DNA of 64,000 nt. Source: Balneola sp. MJW-20. GTDB lineage: Bacteria > Bacteroidota > Rhodothermia > Balneolales > Balneolaceae. Below are positions 47,707-57,438 of this stretch, piece after piece; the stretch's first letter is position 1, and each line of letters begins with the position of its first letter. The position numbers were made by a program, and so were the translations under genes. A model generated the notes under the pieces. The model was not told the DNA's origin. It did not search any database and worked only from the letters and a program-made list of their open reading frames with translations. The stretch is from the NCBI RefSeq assembly GCF_040811775.1, contig NZ_JBFNXW010000001.1, positions 1,364,001 through 1,428,000 on the forward strand, read 5' to 3'.

Positions 47707-48207
47707 CTAAGTCATATACAAATAAGGCTTCCAGTTTTCCTGTACACCGCCGGAATAATCCCGAAAGAAAGTGATCGGAACAGGACGATAGGGTTTAGTC
47801 TGCAGCAGCATCTGTGCTTCTTTAGGAGTACGGTTTCCTTTTTTCACATTACATTTATCACAGGCCGTGGTAAGATTTTCCCAGGTATCTTTACCACCTC
47901 TGCTCTTAGGGATCACATGATCGATGGTCAGATCAGATCTTTTTCCGCAGTATTGGCAGGTAAAATCGTCTCTCCTCATTACATTTCTGCGGGACAACAC
48001 GATCTTAGCATAGGGTAGCCGTATATAGTTTCTGAGCCGGATCACTGACGGATAGGAATAAGAACGGCGGGTAGTCCGGAGTTCACGTTCCGGATCATCA
48101 TGCAACAGTTCAGCTTTTTCCAGAAAGATCAACTTCATAGACCGCTGCACCGAACATACACTCAGTGGCTGATAATCCTGATTTAGAACGAGTACATTAG
48201 CATTCAT
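47707..48207 (-). CDS. HNH endonuclease family protein
   Basis: 166 residues. CQYCGKRSDLTIDHVIPKSRGG and TACDKCNVKKGNRTPKEA form a full HNH motif with zinc Cys pairs near residues 86 and 125. The N-terminal region (VLVLNQDYQPLSVCSV) is that of the common stand-alone HNH proteins of bacteria, whose role is not settled. No mobile-element or restriction neighbours are present. Confidence 0.88.
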   Translation of the reverse strand: MNANVLVLNQDYQPLSVCSVQRSMKLIFLEKAELLHDDPERELRTTRRSYSYPSVIRLRNYIRLPYAKIVLSRRNVMRRDDFTCQYCGKRSDLTIDHVIPKSRGGKDTWENLTTACDKCNVKKGNRTPKEAQMLLQTKPYRPVPITFFRDYSGGVQENWKPYLYMT

Positions 48208-48271
48208 AAAGCATCTGTTTGGGGTTCTTATTGATGACCGTTTCTTTCATGAAGATGCAGATATGAGGCAT

Positions 48272-48304
48272 AAAAAAAGGCATACTCGGTTAAGAGCATG
48301 CCTT
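48272..48304 (-). terminator. Rho-independent terminator after the PiT-like permease
   Basis: On the minus strand AAGGCAT and ATGCCTT arms (with an inner CTC/GAG pair block) enclose a small loop and are followed by a T run. It begins 26 bp past the permease stop. Confidence 0.85.
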
Positions 48305-48329
48305 AGTATGATATATTTGACTCAGAATT

Positions 48330-49463
48330 TCAATAGCCGATCATATTTAGTATCTCTGCTCTTACATCGGCATTAATGGAAATTGCCAGCAGAATGGATA
48401 CCAACAGACCAAAGAGAGCATAACTCAGATCCTTAAAGATCATTTTAATGACTACCGGCATAGGCTTACCCATATCCACCTTATCCATAATACTCATTCC
48501 AAGCTCACGACCGGCAAGCAGTCCCAGAAATACCCAGGTTGTACTCATAGGCACCGTACTTACAGTCAGCTTATAGGTCAGTAATATCGCGTAGATAAAG
48601 TCAATGATGGTAGCTGAGCGGATATCGGTTACCCTTGATTTCTCTGTTACGATCCGCTGTATCTTATCTCCCCGCAAATAAAACAACAGGCCCAGACCAA
48701 AGAAAATGAACAAAGCGAATATTAAGAATTGTGTCATTTCCAGAGATCTTGGAAGATACACGGCAATATTCGCAGCATCCTGCATCACCCATACTCCCCA
48801 CAAAGAACCGGAAGTGATCCATTGAATCGGGAGCCAAGCTGGATGAGGCTCTCCCTGGGCAAATCTTTTTTCAAGCCATCGGGTTACGATCAGCCACACG
48901 ATCAGGCCTGCTGCCAACGCAAGACCATATCCGCTTAAACTCTTACCAAGCACCGAGGCAATAGCTTCAGCATCGGTTGCAAAACAGCTTAAGAGCAGGA
49001 ACGTCGTGGACACAGGCATCCTCATTCGCGTAAGGATCAGCAGGAAAATGGGGGCTGCAACCTGTAAAAAGGTGAAGCTGGTCGGGGTTTCATCAAAGCC
49101 CTTGGATGTGAGACGCTGGTAACTCACATCCCCGTCGTACACATAAAAACTGATGGTGACCACAACCAGAAATATACCACCGATATAAAGCCATAAGTGC
49201 CACCATTTCTTGTCCATGTTCGAAGCAAGAAAAGTACCGATGGTCTGAATGCTGTCATTTGCGATCGCTGAGTATCCTGCAAAAAAGAAGCCTACCCACA
49301 TCGCAATACCGGCATATGGAAACGTGACCCCCGCGATCAGAAAGAACAAGCCGATCAGTCCGATGAAAATTCGCTCTTCCCTTATGATCAGGTAAAAGCT
49401 GGAGGGAATAAGGTTTTCAATAAAAGTATTGTTGCCGTCTGGCTGATTTGAGGTGTCTGACAT
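48330..49463 (-). CDS. PiT-like (inorganic phosphate type) permease with divergent motifs
   Basis: 377-residue protein with about ten membrane helices. Two PiT-type motif pairs are visible: YSAIANDSIQTIG near residue 66 with MPVSTTFLLLS near 150, and MQDAANIAVYLP near 225 with VPMSTTWVFLG near 310. The PiT family has GANDVANA and PVSTTH in each half, so the inverted repeat is kept while key residues changed. A sodium- or proton-coupled anion carrier is likely; phosphate itself is unproven. It stands alone, divergent from glutamate dehydrogenase. Confidence 0.72.
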   Translation of the reverse strand: MSDTSNQPDGNNTFIENLIPSSFYLIIREERIFIGLIGLFFLIAGVTFPYAGIAMWVGFFFAGYSAIANDSIQTIGTFLASNMDKKWWHLWLYIGGIFLVVVTISFYVYDGDVSYQRLTSKGFDETPTSFTFLQVAAPIFLLILTRMRMPVSTTFLLLSCFATDAEAIASVLGKSLSGYGLALAAGLIVWLIVTRWLEKRFAQGEPHPAWLPIQWITSGSLWGVWVMQDAANIAVYLPRSLEMTQFLIFALFIFFGLGLLFYLRGDKIQRIVTEKSRVTDIRSATIIDFIYAILLTYKLTVSTVPMSTTWVFLGLLAGRELGMSIMDKVDMGKPMPVVIKMIFKDLSYALFGLLVSILLAISINADVRAEILNMIGY

Positions 49464-49594
49464 TGAACTATCTGGAATTTTGATTGCAACAAGGATACAA
49501 AAGCTATGTTAAGAAACTATTACGAGATTGGTAATGCAGACTTATTTGTCTTAAAAACTTATAAAAGGACTATAGACTTCCTTTAAGTTCTGCT

Positions 49595-49602
49595 TATATT
49601 TG
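49595..49602 (+). promoter_or_regulatory. Candidate -7 box for the glutamate dehydrogenase operon
   Basis: TATATTTG matches TAnnTTTG and lies 46 bp before the gene start, in the region divergent from the permease. No clear -33 TTTG was found at standard spacing. Confidence 0.4.
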
Positions 49603-49648
49603 AAAGCGCTTTTTTAGTAATACCTTACTAACATTTCCATATTTACAG

Positions 49649-50953
49649 ATGCCAAAGAAAGACTCTACTCAGAGCGGTTATTATAAAGAACCAGCACCTC
49701 ACGTATCAAACGATTCACCCTTTGCCTCCATGATGGAGCGGTTTGAAACCGCTGCAAAGATCCTGGAATTGGATCCGGGAGTATTTAAATATCTTTCAAG
49801 TCCTGAAAAAGTTGTTACGGTATCCATTCCGGTAACCATGGATGATGGCCGGATCGAAGTTTTTGAAGGGATCCGGGTAGTCCATAATTCTATTTTAGGT
49901 CCGTCTAAGGGCGGCATACGATATGCTCCGGATGTCACTCTTGATGAAGTAAAGGCCCTGGCTGCATGGATGACCTGGAAATGTGCGGTTGTCAATGTTC
50001 CTTTCGGCGGAGCCAAAGGCGGGGTTCGGGTAAATCCGAAAGAATTATCTCAGGGTGAACTTGAAAGACTCACTCGCAGGTACACGGCTAATATGTTTGA
50101 TGTATTCGGTCCCGACAAAGATATTCCTGCTCCGGATATGAATACCAATGAGCAGATCATGGCCTGGATCATGGATACATACAGCATGAAACAGCATCGA
50201 ACGGAAACAGCAGTTGTGACCGGTAAGCCCATTATCCTGGGCGGGTCCAAAGGACGAAGAGAAGCTACCGGACGAGGTGTTGTAACCTGTACTCTTGCTG
50301 CCCTTGGTAAATTAAAGATCTCTCCAAGTAATACCAGTGTGGTCGTTCAGGGATTCGGGAATGTAGGATCTGTTTCTGCTCAGCTGATGTACGAACAGGG
50401 TGCCAAAATCCTGGCGATCAGTGACCTTAGTGGTGGATACTATAATGAAAATGGGATCAATATAGATCAGGCCCTGAAATATGTTCAGGAAAACGGAAAT
50501 TCTCTGGAAGGATTCCCTAACGCAGAACCCATCACCAATGAGGAACTGCTTAAACTTAAATGTGATGTGCTGATCCCTGCTGCTAAAGAAGATCAGATCA
50601 ATAAAAACAATGCATCGGATGTGAACGCCCGGATCATTGCAGAAGGAGCCAATGGCCCGGTTACCGCAAATGCAGACCCGATCCTCGAGGATAAGGAGAT
50701 CATGGTAATTCCTGATATTCTGGCAAACGCCGGAGGGGTTACTGTTTCCTATTTTGAGTGGGTTCAGGACCGGCATGGTTACTTCTGGACAGAGGAAAGA
50801 GTGAACCGCCGTTTGAACCGGATGATGAGAGAATCATTTGATAACTTGTTTAAGGTCAGCGGAAAGTATAATATCACCCTCAGACAAGCAGCCTATGTGT
50901 ACGGTATTGACAGAGTAGCAACTACGCTCAAGCTGCGGGGCATCTATGCATAA
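49649..50953 (+). CDS. gdhA: Glutamate dehydrogenase
   Basis: 434 residues. Substrate-binding VPFGGAKGGVRVNP with its Lys near residue 125, PAPDMNTNEQ, and the Rossmann motif GFGNVGSVSA near 235 are present. The size fits the hexameric NAD(P)-type enzyme linking 2-oxoglutarate and glutamate; the cofactor is uncertain. It can recycle the glutamate formed by the window's aminotransferases. An anti-sigma-like ATPase gene follows 3 bp later. Confidence 0.94.
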   Translation: MPKKDSTQSGYYKEPAPHVSNDSPFASMMERFETAAKILELDPGVFKYLSSPEKVVTVSIPVTMDDGRIEVFEGIRVVHNSILGPSKGGIRYAPDVTLDEVKALAAWMTWKCAVVNVPFGGAKGGVRVNPKELSQGELERLTRRYTANMFDVFGPDKDIPAPDMNTNEQIMAWIMDTYSMKQHRTETAVVTGKPIILGGSKGRREATGRGVVTCTLAALGKLKISPSNTSVVVQGFGNVGSVSAQLMYEQGAKILAISDLSGGYYNENGINIDQALKYVQENGNSLEGFPNAEPITNEELLKLKCDVLIPAAKEDQINKNNASDVNARIIAEGANGPVTANADPILEDKEIMVIPDILANAGGVTVSYFEWVQDRHGYFWTEERVNRRLNRMMRESFDNLFKVSGKYNITLRQAAYVYGIDRVATTLKLRGIYA

Positions 50954-50956
50954 AGG

Positions 50957-51358
50957 ATGAAAATAATACAGACCTTACATCTCAATTCGACCTACGAGGA
51001 AGTAGAAAAACTAGAAGGCTTTCTGAATGATCTTCAGGAAAAACTTTCTTTTGACAACGAGATGTATGCCCGCCTTATGCTCACCGTTTCCGAAGCCGTT
51101 ACCAACGGTATTGTACATGGTAACCAACTGGACGAGTCTAAAAAAGTACATGTCAAAGCCGAGACAGACGATACTTATCTGTATATAGTCACTGAAGACG
51201 ATGGGGATGGCTTTAACCCGGAAGATGTTCCCGACCCCCTTGCAGAAGAGAACCTGTTAAAACCCAGCGGTCGTGGTATCTTTTTGATGGAAGAGCATGC
51301 AGATGAGACCAATTTTTCTGAAGATGGCACCATTCTCACGCTCAAATTCAGGCTCTGA
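50957..51358 (+). CDS. RsbW-like ATP-binding anti-sigma regulatory factor
   Basis: 133 residues of the GHKL fold: N-box SEAVTNGIVHGN near residue 52, EDDGDGFNPEDVPDP (G1) and PSGRGIFLMEEHAD (G2). This is the serine kinase/anti-sigma family, whose members bind a sigma factor or phosphorylate an STAS antagonist. No STAS or phosphatase partner is in the window, and its 3-bp spacing behind gdhA is unusual. The stop converges on the tolC-like gene with 7 bp between. Confidence 0.88.
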   Translation: MKIIQTLHLNSTYEEVEKLEGFLNDLQEKLSFDNEMYARLMLTVSEAVTNGIVHGNQLDESKKVHVKAETDDTYLYIVTEDDGDGFNPEDVPDPLAEENLLKPSGRGIFLMEEHADETNFSEDGTILTLKFRL

Positions 51359-51365
51359 CCCAACC

Positions 51366-52703
51366 CTATTCAACCGAATCTGCTTCTCTGTTCAGTAATC
51401 TTCCGCTTAACCTGAGTAATTCAATTTCTGCAGTTTTTGCTTCTATCTGTGCTGCGATCAGTCTGTTCTCAGCATCCAGGAATGTCTGTTGTACTTCCCT
51501 GAGTTCAACAGAATTTATGGTACCCAACCGAAATCTTTCGAGTGCGATTTCAAGACTCTGTTCAGCATACTGAAGGTTTTCTTCCTCCAGCTCGATGAGG
51601 GACAATGCATCTGAGTATTGAATGTAGATCTGACGTATCTGATTATCCAGCTGCAAAAGGAACTGCTCGGTCCGGAGCTCTTCATTTTTTAATTCTATTC
51701 TAGCATTCTGAATTTCTCTGCTTCTGTTAAAGCCCTCGAACAAACTCAGTCTGGCCGTAACCCCATAATTAAAACCCGAGGTCTCAGAAAAGTCAGTAAA
51801 GCCTATACTGGCCTCAGTTCGATTAAAAGTATATCCGCCGTTCAAGATGAGCTCAGGGAACCAGTCTCCTTTTAATTCATTAAGTTCAGCTTTAGCTCTG
51901 GATCGGTTCAGCCGACTGATATTAAGATCTTTATTTTGCTGCCGTGCATCTTCCAGTAAAGAATTCAGACTAAGTGGTTCTCTCAGGATGATATCTCTGC
52001 TAACTTCATACTCCTGATCAGAAGAATCTGAAAGGATCTCTTTCAGTGATAACTTGGCTCTTTTAAGCGTGGTTTGTGCTCGTGTAAGAGCTGCCAGGTC
52101 TGCATTATAATCAGCACGTGCCTGCAACAGGTCATATTCAGAGCCGGAACCGATGTCTTTCCGGGTCTCAGCGATCCTTATTCTTTCCCGGGATATTTCA
52201 ACAGAGTTCTGCAGTACAGCATATGCTTTTTGAGTCCCGGCGATCTGATAATAAGTTGAGATGATATTAGCAAGGGTTAGCTCAATTTGCAGTCGTGCTT
52301 CATTCTCGGATATGTCCTCGTTTACAGAAAGTCTGTCCAGGGTCGCATATTGAGTGAGTCCGTCAAAAACGGTCCATGAGGCATTCACACCATATGATAA
52401 GCGGGTGGTAACAACGCCGGAGTTATCAATATCAGGAATACTACTGGAAGTAAACCTTGTGATCGTATTCTGAGTACTTTCGTTAAATGAACCCACCAGT
52501 TCCAGTACCGGGAGTAAACCGGCATTACCCAAAGTGTTATTATTTTCCGCTATATCCTGATCATTGCGGATCAAGCGTATCGAGTAATTATTTTCCAGAC
52601 CCTGCTCTATTGCCGCAGAGATTCTGAGGGTATCCCTTTCCTGTGCATAAACGACAGAACTAAAGGCCAGTAAGAATATGCTTAGCAGCGCTAATGATCT
52701 CAT
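51366..52703 (-). CDS. TolC family outer membrane efflux protein
   Basis: 445 residues from the ATG at 52703. It has a signal peptide (SLALLSIFLLAFSSVVYAQ) and the two-repeat helical OEP pattern (DLLQARADYNADLAALTRAQTT and FRLGTINSVELREVQQTF). It forms the outer-membrane tunnel of the RND system whose pump and adaptor lie just upstream. The RND stop is one base before this ATG; a GTG three codons earlier overlaps the pump gene by 8 bp. Confidence 0.92.
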   Translation of the reverse strand: MRSLALLSIFLLAFSSVVYAQERDTLRISAAIEQGLENNYSIRLIRNDQDIAENNNTLGNAGLLPVLELVGSFNESTQNTITRFTSSSIPDIDNSGVVTTRLSYGVNASWTVFDGLTQYATLDRLSVNEDISENEARLQIELTLANIISTYYQIAGTQKAYAVLQNSVEISRERIRIAETRKDIGSGSEYDLLQARADYNADLAALTRAQTTLKRAKLSLKEILSDSSDQEYEVSRDIILREPLSLNSLLEDARQQNKDLNISRLNRSRAKAELNELKGDWFPELILNGGYTFNRTEASIGFTDFSETSGFNYGVTARLSLFEGFNRSREIQNARIELKNEELRTEQFLLQLDNQIRQIYIQYSDALSLIELEEENLQYAEQSLEIALERFRLGTINSVELREVQQTFLDAENRLIAAQIEAKTAEIELLRLSGRLLNREADSVE

Positions 52704-52704
52704 C

Positions 52705-55700
52705 TCAGGCACCCACCATTTCCATTTTCTTTTCCGCTTCTTTGATCTCTTCTTCTTTCACTTTTTCATCAGAAGATTTCACATTTGTTAGAACTGAGTA
52801 TACAGCAGGGATCACATATAGGGTCAGAATACTCCCGATTATAAGTCCGCCAATAACTGCAATTCCCATCGATGTCCGGCTTTCGGCACCCGCTCCTACT
52901 GCAAGTGCTATCGGAAGGATCCCCAGGACTGTAGAGATCGAGGTCATCAGAATAGGACGAAACCGGGATGCCGAGGCTTCTTTGATCGCATCCATGACCG
53001 GTAGTCCCGCCCTTTGCCTTTGATTCGCAAATTCGACAATAAGAATTCCGTTCTTCGTCACCAACCCTATCAGCATGATCATCCCGATCTGACTGAAAAT
53101 ATTCAGTGTATCATTGAAGTACCACATACTAAATAGAGCTCCGGAAAGTGCCAGTGGTACCGTAATCATAATCGTTAGGGGATCCCTGAAACTTTCAAAC
53201 TGAGCAGAAAGAACCAGATAAATAAGGATCAGGGCCAGGGCAAAAGTAAACCATAGGTCCGATGAACTTTCCTGATAATCTCTGGATGGACCAGAGAGGC
53301 TGGTTGTGAAACTGTCATCGAGTACACTGGCTGATATCCTGTCCATAACCTCAATTCCATCTGCAATTGTTCTTCCGGGTGCCAGTGAAGCAGAGATCGT
53401 TGCTGATGCATAGCGATTAAAACGGAATAACTGAGGAGGTGAACTTTGCTCTTCTACATTTACCAGGTTATCGAGCTGTATCAGTCTGCCTTGATTATTT
53501 CTTACATATAATGAGGTCAGATCAACGGGTTCATTCCGGTTTCGGCGTGATACCTGACCTATAACCTGATATTGTTTTCCGTTCATTATAAAGAAATCAA
53601 ATCGCTGCCCGCTCAAAGATAACTGCAAAGTTTCAGCTACGTCACGCACCGAAACACCCAGTGCCTGTGCCCGGTCCCGGTCAATATTGACCTGCAGTTC
53701 CGGTTTATTGAATTTTAGATTTACATCCTGATATACAAAAGCCGGATCCTTTCTGACCTCTTCCAGAAAGGGAGGGATCACCTCTTTAAGCTTCTCGAAA
53801 TCCTGAGTTTGTAACACATACTGAACCGGTAAACCACCAAGATTATTCTGGCCTATGGTCTGTTCCTGTGAAACGAAGGTCTGCGCACCGCTTAATTCAG
53901 TAACCAGTCCGGTAAGTTGCTGTGCGATTTTATCCTGCGATCTTTCTCTTTCAGATGGATCCTCTAATATCGCGAAGGCAAATCCTGAATTCACGGAACT
54001 TGAAGCCCCGAATCCTGGTGAGGTGACCGAGACAACTGATTTTGCTTCCGGCACATTTTCCTCTATCAGGTTCACCAGTTTGTCCATGTAATTATCCATG
54101 TACTCATATGATGCTCCTTCCGGTGCCTGAGCGAACATCCTGATCCGGCTTCGGTCCTCGAGCGGGGCTACTTCCCTGGGAAGCGTCTGAATGAAAAGAT
54201 AGATCAGACCACCGCTTAGAAGAATCACAATTGCTGAAATCCAGCGATGGTCTAAAAAAGTCTCCAGAGATGACCGGTAGGCATTATTCAGCGATTTAAA
54301 GAATGGTTCTGTGATCTGATAGAACCGGTTCTTTACTTCTCTTTTTTTAAGAAGTTTGGTTGAAAGCATGGGTGTGAGTGACAGAGCCACAAACGAAGAT
54401 ATGATCACCGAACCAGCGATAACCACACCAAATTCACGAAATAATCGTCCTGTGGTACCGCCAAGAAAAAGAATGGGCATAAATACCGACACCAGTGCTG
54501 CGGTGGTGGCAATAACCGCAAAAAAGATCTCTTTGGATCCTATAATGCCGGCAATGATCGGAGTTTCACCCATTTCTATCTTAGTGTAGATATTTTCAAG
54601 TACTACAATGGCATCATCTACCACTAGTCCAATAGCAAGAACGATAGCCAGCAGGGTCAATACGTTTATAGAGAACCCTGCCATATACATAACAAAGAAA
54701 GAGCCTATCAATGCGATGGGTATTACAATGATCGGTATAAATGTGGTCCTCCAGTCTCTCAGAAACAGGAATATGATTGCGATCACAAGTGCAAAAGCAA
54801 TAAAAATGGTTTGCTGTACCTCATCGATCGATGCCCTCACATAAGTAGTGGTATCGAAACCTATAGCCGTTTCTATATCAGCAGGAAGATCTTTTTCAAT
54901 TGCAGCTACTCTTTTATAGAATTCGTCGGCTATCTCGATCTGATTCGCTCCCGGCTGAGGGACCAGGACTACCCCCACCATAGGAGTACCATCCCTTTTC
55001 AGAATGGTTCTTTCATTTTGAGGACCCAGTTCTGCATAACCAATATCACGCATCCGGATAGTGCTTCCATCTGTTTCCCGGATGATCAGGTCATTGAATT
55101 CTTCTACTTCTGTAAGACGCCCCATCGTTCTGACTGTAAGTTCGGTAAGGTCTCCTTCGATCCGGCCTGAGGGTAATTCAACATTCTGACCCAGTAATGC
55201 ATTACGCACGTCGAGTGGTGTCAAATCGTAAGCTGCCATTTTCAACGGATCCAGCCATAACCTCATGGAATAGGTCTTGTCTCCCCATACCTGCACGGAA
55301 CTGACTCCGGCAATAGTCTGCACTCGTTCCTTAAAAAGGTTATTGGCTATATCCGTTAGCTGGAGCAGATTTCTGGAATCACTTCGGATGTTATAAAATA
55401 CGATCGGGCTTGAATTCGCATCTGCTTTAGATACTACCGGAGGATCTGCATCCGGTGGCAGGTTGCCTACCGCTCTGGATGCTCTTGCCCTTACATCATT
55501 AGCTGCTGTCTCCAGATTCACATCAAGTTCGAACTCTACAGTAACGGTACTTCTACCTTCCCGTGATACCGAAGTGATCGTTTTTATACCGGCAATACCA
55601 TTGATCTGTTCTTCCAGAGGTTCTGTGATCTGAGACTCGATCACATCCGCATTTGCTCCGATATAGGAGGTACTGACCGTGATAATGGGCGGGTCGACTG

Positions 55701-55815
55701 CAGGATATTCTCGTACCGGAAGGTATTGAAAGGAGATCAGACCGAACAGCACGATCACGATCGAAAATACTGTAGCAAGAACCGGCCGGCGGATACTTAA
55801 CGATGACAAACTCAT
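52705..55815 (-). CDS. RND efflux pump, HAE1/AcrB type
   Basis: 1036 residues, the normal length for HAE1 pumps. It has twelve predicted membrane helices and two large periplasmic loops; the helix 4 region GLVVDDAIVVLENIY contains the proton-relay Asp pair, and GIDEVQ-like and GRTIADGIEVM segments are typical. It exports amphipathic drugs or lipids with proton antiport. The substrate is unknown, and there is no linked regulator in the operon. It lies 1 bp downstream of the adaptor. Confidence 0.95.
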   Translation of the reverse strand: MSLSSLSIRRPVLATVFSIVIVLFGLISFQYLPVREYPAVDPPIITVSTSYIGANADVIESQITEPLEEQINGIAGIKTITSVSREGRSTVTVEFELDVNLETAANDVRARASRAVGNLPPDADPPVVSKADANSSPIVFYNIRSDSRNLLQLTDIANNLFKERVQTIAGVSSVQVWGDKTYSMRLWLDPLKMAAYDLTPLDVRNALLGQNVELPSGRIEGDLTELTVRTMGRLTEVEEFNDLIIRETDGSTIRMRDIGYAELGPQNERTILKRDGTPMVGVVLVPQPGANQIEIADEFYKRVAAIEKDLPADIETAIGFDTTTYVRASIDEVQQTIFIAFALVIAIIFLFLRDWRTTFIPIIVIPIALIGSFFVMYMAGFSINVLTLLAIVLAIGLVVDDAIVVLENIYTKIEMGETPIIAGIIGSKEIFFAVIATTAALVSVFMPILFLGGTTGRLFREFGVVIAGSVIISSFVALSLTPMLSTKLLKKREVKNRFYQITEPFFKSLNNAYRSSLETFLDHRWISAIVILLSGGLIYLFIQTLPREVAPLEDRSRIRMFAQAPEGASYEYMDNYMDKLVNLIEENVPEAKSVVSVTSPGFGASSSVNSGFAFAILEDPSERERSQDKIAQQLTGLVTELSGAQTFVSQEQTIGQNNLGGLPVQYVLQTQDFEKLKEVIPPFLEEVRKDPAFVYQDVNLKFNKPELQVNIDRDRAQALGVSVRDVAETLQLSLSGQRFDFFIMNGKQYQVIGQVSRRNRNEPVDLTSLYVRNNQGRLIQLDNLVNVEEQSSPPQLFRFNRYASATISASLAPGRTIADGIEVMDRISASVLDDSFTTSLSGPSRDYQESSSDLWFTFALALILIYLVLSAQFESFRDPLTIMITVPLALSGALFSMWYFNDTLNIFSQIGMIMLIGLVTKNGILIVEFANQRQRAGLPVMDAIKEASASRFRPILMTSISTVLGILPIALAVGAGAESRTSMGIAVIGGLIIGSILTLYVIPAVYSVLTNVKSSDEKVKEEEIKEAEKKMEMVGA

Positions 55816-55816
55816 A

Positions 55817-56881
55817 TCAGTCCCCCTGAATTTCAGAAATATTTACTTTCATACCGGGTCTGGCCTGAAGCAGACCGGTTGTCAGAACCGTATCCCCTGC
55901 CTGAACCCCGCTGGTGATCTGTATCAGTCTTTCATTTCGGATCCCTGTTTGAACCGATTGAGGCTGTATCTTACCGTCTCTCAGAATAAAGACCTTTTCT
56001 CCCTGCAATTCAGGCACCAGTGAAATACTGGGAACCATGATGGCATTCTCAATAGTATTTAGTGTAAGCTCGATCTCGGCAAATGATCCGGGAAGTAAGG
56101 CTCTGTTTCGGTTCGGACTCACGGCCCTTACCTGAAGAGTCCTGGTTTCAGTGTCAATGCCGGGTTCTCTTGCATATACCTGTGCGGTAAGAGTTTTGTC
56201 TGATCCTTCAACGGTAAAACTGAGTGGTCTTCCTACTTCTATCAAAGGGGCATAGCGTTCCGGTACCGAAAAATCGATCTTGATCGGATCCAGGTCCTGA
56301 AGAGTCGAGATCTGAGCGGACGGAGTTATGTACGAACCGTCACTTACATATTTAAGTCCTAATACACCCTCGAAAGGGGCCCTGATTTCCGTCTTATCGA
56401 TCTGAGCCTCGATAAGATGCACATCTGACCTCAGTACATTTACTTCATTAAGAGTGGCATCATAATCTTCCTGACTGATTCCTCCCGTGCGCAGCAGCTG
56501 AGCCTGTCTCTTTTCCCTCTCTTCAGCAAGATTCAGCCGGAATTTTGCACGCGTCAGCTGAGCCTGCAGCTCAGAATCGTTGATTTTAATCAGGAGTTCA
56601 CCTTTTTGAACCTGCTTTCCCTCCCTTAAATAGATCTCCTCGATCTTACCAGAGGCTTCACTACTAAGCTCCACCGTCTCATTGGCCCTGAGTGTGCCGG
56701 TAGTATAGATCACATTTTCTATAGGCCGGGTATCAGCAACATAAACATCAACCGTCAATACCTGCTCTCCACGGTCCCGTGAATTTTCAGATCCATCATC
56801 ACTAAAAGAATCTCTGACCTTTGGATAGGCAAGAAATGCAATGATGATCACAGCAACTGTGATCCCTGTAATTCTTTTCAT
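55817..56881 (-). CDS. RND efflux periplasmic adaptor
   Basis: 354 residues. An N-terminal signal-anchor helix (residues 5-20) precedes a biotinyl-lipoyl-like half-motif (ASGKIEEIYLREGKQVQKG), a helical hairpin, the second half-motif RAPFEGVLGLKYVSDGSYI, and beta-barrel and membrane-proximal domains. It links the pump to the TolC-type tunnel and is first gene of the three-gene operon. Confidence 0.93.
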   Translation of the reverse strand: MKRITGITVAVIIIAFLAYPKVRDSFSDDGSENSRDRGEQVLTVDVYVADTRPIENVIYTTGTLRANETVELSSEASGKIEEIYLREGKQVQKGELLIKINDSELQAQLTRAKFRLNLAEEREKRQAQLLRTGGISQEDYDATLNEVNVLRSDVHLIEAQIDKTEIRAPFEGVLGLKYVSDGSYITPSAQISTLQDLDPIKIDFSVPERYAPLIEVGRPLSFTVEGSDKTLTAQVYAREPGIDTETRTLQVRAVSPNRNRALLPGSFAEIELTLNTIENAIMVPSISLVPELQGEKVFILRDGKIQPQSVQTGIRNERLIQITSGVQAGDTVLTTGLLQARPGMKVNISEIQGD

Positions 56882-56968
56882 AGTATAGCTTTAGAGTATT
56901 TTCATATCTAAAACTAAAGGTATGATTAATTAATTCTTATCTATTGATAAGCCTTGTAAAATTCACAT

Positions 56969-57001
56969 AAAAAAAGCGGTGCACCTTTGAGGCCACCGCT
57001 T
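56969..57001 (-). terminator. Rho-independent terminator after the thioredoxin gene
   Basis: On the minus strand AAGCGGTG pairs with CACCGCTT across a 12-base loop with extra inner pairing, followed by a T run. It lies 20 bp past the thioredoxin stop and also marks the edge of the RND operon's promoter region. Confidence 0.88.
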
Positions 57002-57020
57002 GTAAAAATAGATGTTTATC

Positions 57021-57347
57021 TCAATTAAGCTGAGCATCAAGCTGCTTCACCAGGTGCGTTTTAGGGACGGCACCTACGATCTGATCAACGACTTCTCCGT
57101 TTTTGAAGATCAGAAGTGCAGGAATACTGCGGATACCATATTTCACGGATACTTGTGGATTGTTGTCCACATTCACTTTTCCGATCTTGGCTTTGCCATC
57201 ATATTCATCTGCTAACTCTTCTACAACCGGTCCGATCATACGGCATGGTCCGCACCATTCGGCCCAAAAATCAACCAAAACAGGATTTTCTGAATTCAGT
57301 ACTTCTTCGTCGAAGTTGCTGTCGGTAATTTCTACTGTTTTTCCCAT
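57021..57347 (-). CDS. trxA: Thioredoxin
   Basis: 108 residues from the ATG at 57347, which has an AGAG-type site before it and gives the normal thioredoxin length; an upstream in-frame ATG would add 13 basic residues. The active site WCGPCRM has Cys32 and Cys35, and the cis-Pro loop [10 protein letters not shown] is present. It is the general cytoplasmic disulfide reductase. dnaE lies 91 bp upstream on the same strand. Confidence 0.96.
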   Translation of the reverse strand: MGKTVEITDSNFDEEVLNSENPVLVDFWAEWCGPCRMIGPVVEELADEYDGKAKIGKVNVDNNPQVSVKYGIRSIPALLIFKNGEVVDQIVGAVPKTHLVKQLDAQLN

Positions 57348-57438
57348 AATTCTCTTTTTTTTAAAATTCGCTACTAATATCGTCAATGTTCAAATACAAA
57401 ATCACATTATTTAAACTTATCAGGTGCATAACGTTCGT

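Noticed and set aside
47707..48207. HNH protein as part of a homing intron, restriction or defence system
   Set aside because: It is a stand-alone gene of a widespread chromosomal type, with no intron, methylase or defence neighbours.
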